Shown: positions 61,901 through 64,000 of the stretch, piece after piece
How positions within the stretch are numbered: the stretch's first letter is position 1
How the letters are laid out: each line of letters starts with the position of its first letter
NCBI RefSeq assembly: GCF_037325665.1
Contig: NC_090253.1
Location: 11,874,390 to 11,938,389 of the forward strand
Length of the DNA: 64,000 bases
Origin: Littorina saxatilis
Taxonomy: Eukaryota > Mollusca > Gastropoda > Littorinimorpha > Littorinidae
Direction of reading: 5' to 3'
Position numbers and translations under genes: made by a program
The notes under the pieces: model-generated
Told to the model about the DNA's origin: nothing
Seen by the model: the letters and a program-made list of their open reading frames with translations, nothing else
Databases searched by the model: none

Positions 61901-64000
61901 TGAAGAAAATGTTGTTCCAGATGAACATCTGCATTCTGAAACACAAAGCACACCAGTTAACAACACCCCCTTGATTACACTGCCTGGAATTCTAAGTCTT
62001 CATGGACCTGGTACAGATAAACCCCCTTTTAACAATCTCCAATGTTAATCATTACAAGTTCTGGGCCAGCACAGGCTGCTTTTTCAGACAAATATTTCAC
62101 AAATGAATGTCTATAATTACCAACACCTGAAATAAAACATTCCTGAGTCCTGCGTCCCAGTATGCATGTCTTGTCACACACAGTGACTTTATCACTGCTG
62201 TGTGAGGCACGAGATGTTTTTTGTTACTTGTACACTCAGAGCTAGACATTAAGGGAGAGATAACTTAAAAAGCCAATGGAGCGAGGAACAATGACAGACA
62301 AAACAAGAAATTCCTCCGAGGTAGGAAAAACACCCCCGTCCTTACCATTCTCACTGCCACCAACTGAGAAGGTTATTTCCCTTTGACCATTAATATGTCC
62401 CTCTATAAGTCCTTGTAGAATCTTAATCCACCAATAACTCCCTAACCGTGTGTTTGACTGGTCCCAATTTTTGTAAGGACCGTCTCAGGAATGTATAGAA
62501 CCTGTTCACCAAGTTTGGTGACGATCGGTCCGTTCATTCTTGAGATCTATATGCGAACACAAACACACAAACAAACAAACACATCGACCGAATCCTATAC
62601 ACACCCCTATACCGGGGGTGTAAAGAAAGAGAAGGTGTGTGATTTCATGTGTGCGACAGAGAGGGACATTGATTATCATAGACGGAGACAGAAACAGAGG
62701 CAGGGAGAATTGGAAACAGAAAGACAAACAGAATTTAAAAAAGAAAAGAAACGTACTTTGCATCCTCCCCAGGGTTGATGGCCATGACGTTACCGTCAAT
62801 GACCGCCATCGCACCGCGCGTTGCCGCCGCCACAAAGTCACTGTGTACCTGTCGGAATATACAGAGAATACATCCTTAATTTATACCTGCAAAATAACGT
62901 CAATGGTGAACACTTTCATTGCTTAAGCTTCTTCATCAGTGTTCTCTCTCTTTCTCTCTCACCCTGCCCCCCCCCCCCCCTCCCAATCACCCCCCTCCTT
63001 AAATTCTTAGAAAAAAGCTTTTATTCATGGTCACAAAACAAAGGTACCCCTAATATTATATCCCAACACAAAATTAAACAAAGACTAAAATACAGTTGCA
63101 AGCACTTCATGTTCTGAACACAAAAATGTTAAATGTTCTACTTCATCAGAATCTTCAAACTTTGCAATACTGATAAAACAAAGTAATGTGGTGTACCTTG
63201 AAGATGGCCCTCTCTCTGATGAGTCTTTCTGGCAGGTTGGTGTGAGGCAGCTCTCGTGTTGTCTGGATTTCTTCGTTCCAGTCGCGCGTCTGGCCCGGGA
63301 TGTGCTCCTCATAGCCCAGTCTGGTGGAGAACGCTGCAAACACATCTTGACTACATCACAACGCTATTCACCCGACATGTACTAATTAGCCGAATTGACT
63401 CAGAGACGGGCTATAAAATGTAAATACAAAACTTGTTTCACAAGCTTACCAGCAATTTGTATGCTCCAAAAACTTTGCTGTGATAAACTGGGTAGCAACA
63501 AATCAAAAGGCAGAATAATGTTAGCCTTCAACAGACCCTACTTAGAAAACCTAAGTGAACATGCAGTATGTATAAAAAGAACAATAAATCTAGAAATAGT
63601 AATTAATAGACCTATATTTCAAATTCATACACAATTGTGTACATATCTGAACAAAGCTTCTCACAACGACTACCGTCAGTAATGAAATATGAAAACTTTG
63701 CCATTACCCACTGTCCCAAAAATGGAACAATATCCCTCATCCGTCTCCAAAACATCAACACACACACACCAACTATCCTCAGACCTGATGTCGTCGACCT
63801 GGTGTACACACACACACAAACACTAACCATCCTCAGCCCTGATGTCGACCTGGTGTACACACACACACACTAACCATCCTCAGCCCTGATGTCGACCTGG
63901 AGTACACACACACACACACTAACCATCCTCAGCCCTGATGTCGACCTGGAGTACACACACACACACACACTAACCATCCTCAGCCCTGATGTCGACCTGG
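36709..64000 (-). CDS. CLUH: Clustered mitochondria protein homolog, 27 exons, 5' partial
   Basis: CLUH is a cytosolic RNA-binding protein that binds mRNAs of nuclear-encoded mitochondrial proteins and affects mitochondrial distribution (family knowledge). Coding exons in transcript order: 64000-63975 (partial), 63333-63197, 62848-62757, 61935-61833, 61073-60953, 59605-59514, 57853-57813, 57364-57231, 56053-55948, 55760-55643, 55237-55096, 54463-54398, 53100-53039, 50152-50075, 48667-48597, 47994-47922, 47586-47425, 44660-44597, 44147-44057, 43738-43552, 41553-41362, 41021-40941, 40632-40507, 39837-39752, 38823-38694, 38349-38141, 36949-36709. All introns are GT-AG, phases are consistent, and there is no internal stop. 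The order matches vertebrate CLUH as remembered: CLU domain (to about 57.2 kb), a charged linker (55-56 kb), the eIF3-p135-like central part (47-54 kb), TPR repeats (38.7-41.6 kb), and an acidic tail. The start and first third lie outside the window. Confidence 0.97.
37052..37727. mobile_element. Inverted-repeat element G, copy 1
   Basis: Ends TACCGTACTTTCCGGGTGAC and its near-inverse (ATGACCCGGAAAGTACGGTA), about 27 bases, followed by AAGGCGC. An internal block (CCCAGTTTTTGCCATGAGAG...) occurs twice. A short retroposed piece with a (TAA)n tail sits inside at about 37498-37640. In a CLUH intron. Confidence 0.85.
37742..37908. mobile_element. MITE L, copy 4
   Basis: CAGTGGAACCACC at the left and GGGATTGCACTG at the right, interior with CTTAAATGGGAGGGAG phrases. 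In the last CLUH intron. Confidence 0.7.
38141..38349 (-). CDS. CLUH: CLUH exon z (after the TPRs)
   Basis: Encodes [20 protein letters not shown] and [17 protein letters not shown] plus two bases of Ser. Acceptor CATGTAG, donor GTAAGA. Confidence 0.97.
38694..38823 (-). CDS. CLUH: CLUH exon y (last TPR)
   Basis: Encodes [20 protein letters not shown] then [18 protein letters not shown]. Acceptor TTGACAG, whose upstream tract starts a 29-base tandem array; donor GTCAGT. Confidence 0.97.
38826..39520 (+). repeat. 29-base minisatellite abutting the CLUH exon y acceptor
   Basis: About 24 units of AGCCCATTGTCAGCACAGAA plus (CA)n of varying length. It begins within about 10 bases of the acceptor. 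The first unit forms part of the acceptor's upstream tract. Confidence 0.95.
39752..39837 (-). CDS. CLUH: CLUH exon x (TPR)
   Basis: Encodes [20 protein letters not shown] then EHALTLNI and two bases of Arg, like [20 protein letters not shown]. Acceptor TTGCAG, donor GTGAGA. Confidence 0.97.
40112..40506 (+). repeat. Minisatellite containing the CLUH exon w donor
   Basis: Composed of CATCTGTGTGAGTGCATGCA-type units and four copies, including the real one, of CCAGTGTGATGGAGGACTCA, i.e. the first bases of the intron with donor GTGAGT. Confidence 0.9.
40507..40632 (-). CDS. CLUH: CLUH exon w (TPR)
   Basis: Encodes [20 protein letters not shown] then [20 protein letters not shown] and ID. Acceptor TTTCAG; donor GTGAGT with three intronic copies of itself in the array that follows. 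Confidence 0.97.
40941..41021 (-). CDS. CLUH: CLUH exon v (TPR)
   Basis: Encodes [20 protein letters not shown] then PNTITEY, the TPR motif [19 protein letters not shown]. Acceptor GTGCAG, donor GTGAGT, phase 0 at both ends. Confidence 0.97.
41362..41553 (-). CDS. CLUH: CLUH exon u (TPR)
   Basis: Encodes [20 protein letters not shown], then [20 protein letters not shown] and [14 protein letters not shown], the first tetratricopeptide (TPR) helices. Acceptor CCCCAG, donor GTACAG. Confidence 0.97.
41600..41840 (-). mobile_element. Diverged tRNA-headed SINE
   Basis: Shares AGGGGGATAAGGCACTAGCA and GGAAAATCTCCACCCTTAAC with the SINE at 42718; the tRNA-like part is degraded. In a CLUH intron. 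Confidence 0.65.
41914..43173 (+). mobile_element. Repeat F, copy 1 (split by a SINE)
   Basis: One end is the hairpin ATTTAGTCAAGTTTTGACTAAA, here interrupted in writing only by its short loop; the other is CGCCTTACGCGACTTGTT. No coding capacity; class unknown. It is split by a SINE at 42718-43102. In a CLUH intron. Confidence 0.8.
42718..43102 (-). mobile_element. SINE E-prime: E body with a different tRNA head
   Basis: Left part equals the SINE E body (CTTCTTCTGCGTTCGTCGGC ...). The right part carries another tRNA-like head with box B GGGTTCGAATCCC and GGGCGCTATGGCGGGGTGGT. Target-site duplication GTGCGTTCAGTTT at 42705-42717 and 43103-43115. Confidence 0.9.
43446..43525 (+). repeat. Short dispersed-repeat fragment
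   Basis: Contains ATATCGCGCGTATTCCGTGG and TTCTAAGCGCAGGGATTTAT, which I associate with a gastropod dispersed repeat. Only one copy in the window, so support is weak. Confidence 0.35.
43552..43738 (-). CDS. CLUH: CLUH exon t
   Basis: Encodes [20 protein letters not shown], later [17 protein letters not shown], matching YGLQKITLLRE and EEDVLNIFPVVKHVNPK. Acceptor TTTGCAG, donor GTAGGT. Confidence 0.97.
44057..44147 (-). CDS. CLUH: CLUH exon s
   Basis: Encodes [20 protein letters not shown] then ADYYGYTLE and two bases of Cys, like vertebrate [20 protein letters not shown]. Acceptor GTGCAG. Donor GTAGGG. Confidence 0.96.
44597..44660 (-). CDS. CLUH: CLUH exon r (basic)
   Basis: Encodes [21 protein letters not shown] plus one base, the basic KKRNKRRKNR-type patch of CLUH. 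Acceptor TTTCAG, donor GTGAGT. Confidence 0.95.
44661..45455. repeat. CLUH intron with a retroposon-like tail
   Basis: Diverged direct repeats of TTTGCCTGTGCGTGTATAGT at about 45150-45330, then TGTAAAGCGCTAAGAGTAGA ... GCGCTATAAAAGTTTGC and (ATT)n to 45411. A related (TAA)n-tailed piece lies reversed at 37498. Confidence 0.55.
45500..47180 (+). repeat. 61/47-base minisatellite, about 30 units
   Basis: The unit starts CAGAATAAGGAGAATGTGTA. Long units (about 61 bases, ending CACTAAAAACAACA or CAATAAGAACACCA) fill the left and the far right; a block of about ten short units (47 bases, lacking that ending) fills 46590-47090. In a CLUH intron. Confidence 0.95.
47184..47360. mobile_element. MITE P, copy 2
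   Basis: A 177-base element with inverted ends carrying GGAAATAACTCAGTC and AGTTGCTTTCCCTTG, inside a CLUH intron between the 45.5-kb array and exon q. Confidence 0.6.
47425..47586 (-). CDS. CLUH: CLUH exon q
   Basis: Encodes [20 protein letters not shown], then [20 protein letters not shown] and [14 protein letters not shown]. This is the conserved RxAKHxFKxYxQGV...AISHFLNC block. Acceptor GTGCAG, donor GTCAGT. Confidence 0.97.
47922..47994 (-). CDS. CLUH: CLUH exon p
   Basis: Encodes [20 protein letters not shown] then [13 protein letters not shown] is invariant in the CLUH sequences I remember. Acceptor TTTCAG, donor GTAAGT. Confidence 0.97.
48085..48400 (-). mobile_element. Old diverged SINE E-prime copy
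   Basis: Recognisable by CTTCTTCTGCATTTATGGGC, GGATTGCAGGATCTTTTCCG and a GGATTCGAACTCTACC box B-like head. In a CLUH intron. Confidence 0.8.
48597..48667 (-). CDS. CLUH: CLUH exon o
   Basis: Encodes [20 protein letters not shown] then MHA and two bases of Arg, the counterpart of VKDCMEHAVLPVDGATLAEV. Acceptor GTTACAG, donor GTGAGT. Confidence 0.96.
48796..49393. mobile_element. Inverted-repeat element G, copy 2
   Basis: Same ends and interior as copy 1, without the (TAA)n insertion. The flanking TA suggests a Tc1/mariner-type target, but there is no transposase. In a CLUH intron. Confidence 0.85.
49424..49796 (-). mobile_element. tRNA-derived SINE E, full length, reversed
   Basis: Reverse copy of the 3913 SINE with the same tRNA-like head at its right end. 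Target-site duplication AGGTATCATGTT at 49412-49423 and 49797-49808. In a CLUH intron. Confidence 0.92.
50075..50152 (-). CDS. CLUH: CLUH exon n
   Basis: Encodes [20 protein letters not shown] then HQIPTL, matching QLLKDAAAFLL..QIPGL of vertebrate CLUH as remembered. Donor GTGAGT. The acceptor GTTGCAG is the edge of a 1.8-kb tandem array. Confidence 0.96.
50155..51964 (+). repeat. 29-base minisatellite abutting the CLUH exon n acceptor, about 50 units
   Basis: Units of CACAGACATTGTGTGAGTAA plus CTTGCAACA, alternating GACATT and GATATT, some shortened. Interrupted by SINE B at 50829-51065. The real acceptor GTTGCAG is a variant of the unit's GTTGCAAG. Confidence 0.95.
50829..51065 (-). mobile_element. 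SINE B inside the minisatellite
   Basis: Starts TTTCTTTCTTTCTTTATTTG at the left and ends CCAGTACAAAGGACTAAACA, splitting one repeat unit. Confidence 0.88.
52189..53018 (+). mobile_element. Repeat C, copy 1, rich in TCAAGGTCA
   Basis: Starts AACAAGAAGGGCAAAGCCCA and ends CGCATGCGAGTCAAAAA, similar in plan to repeat A. It contains many TGACCTTGA/TCAAGGTCA words, e.g. 52235, 52250, 52332, 52344, 52651 and 52811. Ends 20 bases from the donor of CLUH exon m. Confidence 0.9.
53039..53100 (-). CDS. CLUH: CLUH exon m
   Basis: Encodes [20 protein letters not shown]; the FNPDIF motif is conserved in CLUH. Acceptor GTTTCAG, donor GTAGGT. A mobile repeat (52189-53018) starts 20 bases into the intron. 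Confidence 0.96.
53237..54125 (-). mobile_element. Repeat F, copy 2
   Basis: Reverse copy of the 41914 repeat without the SINE, with (CA)n at about 53992-54030. It gives the empty site for the SINE insertion in copy 1. In a CLUH intron. Confidence 0.85.
54398..54463 (-). CDS. CLUH: CLUH exon l
   Basis: Encodes [21 protein letters not shown] plus one base of Glu, matching the vertebrate ACKAVGSIS block. Acceptor TTTCCAG, donor GTAAGG. Confidence 0.96.
54656..54760. mobile_element. MITE L, left part
   Basis: CAGTGGAACCCCTCTTCAAA followed by L-type sequence, passing without a break into the minisatellite; CTGAGACTGTCTGTTGTTAA, which belongs to L, becomes part of the repeat unit. Confidence 0.65.
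54733..55095 (+). repeat. Minisatellite containing the CLUH exon k end and donor
   Basis: Units of about 56 bases (TTTTCCCTGCTGCCACTCAC plus ATGTCTGAGACTGTCTG...), five full and some short. On the minus strand each full unit holds a near-copy of the last 16 exon bases plus donor GTGAGT. Confidence 0.92.
55096..55237 (-). CDS. CLUH: CLUH exon k (Glu/Lys-rich linker)
   Basis: Encodes [20 protein letters not shown] then [20 protein letters not shown] and TATDSQT plus one base. Acceptor TGTACAG, donor GTGAGT. The last exon bases and the donor are part of the unit of the minisatellite that follows. A shortened copy of the middle of the exon lies upstream at 55265-55312. Confidence 0.92.
55262..55315 (-). 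pseudogene. Partial duplicate of CLUH exon k
   Basis: Resembles exon k from GAGAAAGCGGTGCC to AGCAAGGAGAAGG with 15 bases missing in the middle and a few changes. It lies in the intron just upstream of the true exon and keeps no complete splice sites. Confidence 0.75.
55643..55760 (-). CDS. CLUH: CLUH exon j (charged linker)
   Basis: Encodes [20 protein letters not shown] then [19 protein letters not shown], the start of the poorly conserved linker after the CLU domain. Acceptor TTGCAG, donor GTCATT (weak), ends in phase 0. Confidence 0.93.
55870..55930. repeat. (GT)n next to the CLUH exon i donor
   Basis: About 45 bases of GT dinucleotides starting within 30 bases of the donor. Confidence 0.9.
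55948..56053 (-). CDS. CLUH: CLUH exon i
   Basis: Encodes [20 protein letters not shown] then [14 protein letters not shown] and two bases of Glu. The donor GTACGA was chosen because it alone keeps phase with the next exon (AFVENRYVAF); a GT 13 bases further on breaks it. The intron then runs into a (GT)n tract, so this is the weakest donor in the gene. Confidence 0.92.
56083..56390 (+). repeat. 22-base minisatellite near the CLUH exon i acceptor
   Basis: About 14 units of ACACACAGACCAAACTTAAC plus GG, some shortened, beginning about 30 bases upstream of the acceptor. Confidence 0.92.
56411..57203 (+). mobile_element. Repeat C, copy 2
   Basis: Nearly identical to copy 1 with small deletions near the left end and in the GGACGGAC part, plus a small insertion. 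Ends 28 bases from the donor of CLUH exon h. Confidence 0.9.
57231..57364 (-). CDS. CLUH: CLUH exon h (end of CLU domain)
   Basis: Encodes [20 protein letters not shown] then [20 protein letters not shown] and [18 protein letters not shown] is a CLU hallmark. Donor GTCAGT lies 28 bases from a mobile repeat at 56411-57203. Confidence 0.97.
57555..57795 (+). repeat. 28-base minisatellite near the CLUH exon g donor
   Basis: About nine units of AGACTAGAAGTAATGGTAGC plus TTTCTATA, ending 18 bases from the donor. Confidence 0.92.
57813..57853 (-). CDS. CLUH: CLUH exon g (41-base exon)
   Basis: A short exon encoding [13 protein letters not shown] and two bases of Lys, the counterpart of ERTSRPLKILRH in vertebrate CLUH as remembered. 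Acceptor GTTACAG, donor GTAAGA. Leaving it out would break the frame. Confidence 0.93.
58015..59080 (-). mobile_element. Pogo/Tigger-like DNA transposon, internally deleted
   Basis: Ends CAGTAAAACCTG and the inverse of CAGTAAAACCTGAGTC; TA on both sides (58013-58014 and 59081-59082). A minus-strand frame from 58659 ([20 protein letters not shown] then [20 protein letters not shown]) is the CENP-B-type N-terminal helix-turn-helix of pogo transposases. The frame stops after about 60 residues; the catalytic domain is absent. In a CLUH intron. Confidence 0.88.
59514..59605 (-). CDS. CLUH: CLUH exon f (CLU domain)
   Basis: Encodes [20 protein letters not shown] then [11 protein letters not shown]. 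Acceptor TTCACAG, donor GTGAGA; it starts with two bases completing Gly and ends in phase 0. Confidence 0.96.
59905..59968 (+). repeat. Short direct repeats
   Basis: About three copies of AATGTATGACAAAATGTTTG plus TACCCATA; a further copy lies at 60893-60920 on the other side of the SINE B/repeat A insertion. Confidence 0.8.
59969..60892 (-). mobile_element. SINE B, split by repeat A
   Basis: Left part 59969-60121 and right part about 60850-60892 together match other SINE B copies. The interruption is repeat A copy 4. Confidence 0.88.
60122..60849 (+). mobile_element. Composite repeat A, copy 4 (inside SINE B)
   Basis: Nearly identical to copy 2, with a shorter GC-rich segment. AGGTCAAAGGTCA at 60342-60354 and 60643-60655. 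It interrupts a SINE B copy within a CLUH intron, opposite to CLUH in orientation. Confidence 0.92.
60953..61073 (-). CDS. CLUH: CLUH exon e (CLU domain)
   Basis: Encodes [20 protein letters not shown], then [20 protein letters not shown] plus one base of Gly. Donor GTGCGT. The acceptor (GGTTGCCAG) sits at the edge of a 33-base tandem array whose unit shares the upstream tract. Confidence 0.97.
61074..61545 (+). repeat. 33-base minisatellite abutting the CLUH exon e acceptor
   Basis: About 14 near-identical units of CAACCACAAAACACACTGTC plus ATACAACACACAG. The first unit supplies the tract just upstream of the acceptor. Long open frames through it come from the 33-base period. Confidence 0.95.
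61833..61935 (-). CDS. CLUH: CLUH exon d (CLU domain)
   Basis: Encodes [20 protein letters not shown] then [14 protein letters not shown], after one base completing the preceding lysine codon. Acceptor TTTCAG, donor GTGAGT, ends in phase 0. Confidence 0.97.
62757..62848 (-). CDS. CLUH: CLUH exon c (CLU domain)
   Basis: Encodes [20 protein letters not shown] then [11 protein letters not shown], nearly the vertebrate sequence as remembered. Acceptor CGACAG, donor GTACGT, ending two bases into a lysine codon. Confidence 0.97.
62937..63000. repeat. (TCTC)n and C run
   Basis: Short pyrimidine repeat followed by a run of about 13 C, in a CLUH intron. Confidence 0.8.
63197..63333 (-). CDS. CLUH: CLUH exon b (CLU domain)
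   Basis: Encodes [20 protein letters not shown] through [13 protein letters not shown], one of the most conserved blocks of CLUH. Acceptor TTTGCAG, donor GTACAC; it begins with two bases of a split codon and ends in phase 0. Confidence 0.97.
63762..64000 (+). repeat. 47-51-base minisatellite containing the CLUH exon a end and donor
   Basis: Five units, each with ACTAACCATCCTCAGCCCTG plus ATGTCGACCTGG and a (CA)n spacer. On the minus strand each has CCAG, 22 exon-like bases and GTTAG. The leftmost unit is diverged. The array continues to the window edge. Confidence 0.92.
63975..64000 (-). CDS. CLUH: CLUH exon a (3' end only)
   Basis: The transcript reads CAG GTC GAC ATC AGG GCT GAG GAT G and then donor GTTAGT, giving QVDIRAED plus one base. 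It joins in phase to the next exon (CG TTC TCC), making [15 protein letters not shown], as in CLUH. Three further copies of this exon end and donor follow in the intron. The outermost copy is taken as real because reading through the donor meets a TAG at once. Confidence 0.7.

Overview
The window is animal nuclear DNA: spliced genes, GT-AG introns, dense simple repeats, tRNA-derived SINEs, a LINE and many inverted-repeat DNA transposons. The repeat families recall marine gastropods (periwinkle-like), so I suggest a gastropod mollusc; this rests on memory of repeat families, not on a search.

The one gene I can name with confidence is CLUH (clustered mitochondria protein homolog), on the minus strand from the right edge to 36709. 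I traced 26 complete coding exons plus the end of a 27th. All junctions are GT-AG, the phases agree throughout, and the exons encode 1000 residues plus part of one codon, ending at a TAG. The N-terminal third or so lies beyond the right edge. The introns are crowded with minisatellites and mobile elements.

Left of CLUH (1-36 kb) the DNA is gene-poor. I see a probable last coding exon on the plus strand at 8149-8733 and two weakly supported two-exon small genes, also on the plus strand (20953-22211 and 29358-30928). The rest is mobile elements and their fragments: inverted-repeat elements at 499, 5955, 11577, 15513, 16731, 19575, 22306 and 26798; a LINE RNase H fragment at 1155; a LINE reverse transcriptase fragment at 24745; several SINE families; and a roughly 0.8-kb composite repeat present four times.

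Main points for a second look: (1) at least eight CLUH introns carry a tandem array that begins at or within about 30 bases of a splice site, and in three the repeat unit contains a copy of the 5' splice site, twice with exon sequence; (2) two elements with TGTNR ends, TATA flanks and long inverted repeats carry related KRBA2/Ginger-like reading frames, and a third element shares the iterated-palindrome layout; (3) two dispersed repeat families carry perfect nuclear-receptor DR1 or TCAAGGTCA sites, with three copies inside CLUH; (4) nested insertions with target-site duplications and matching empty sites give a relative order of events.
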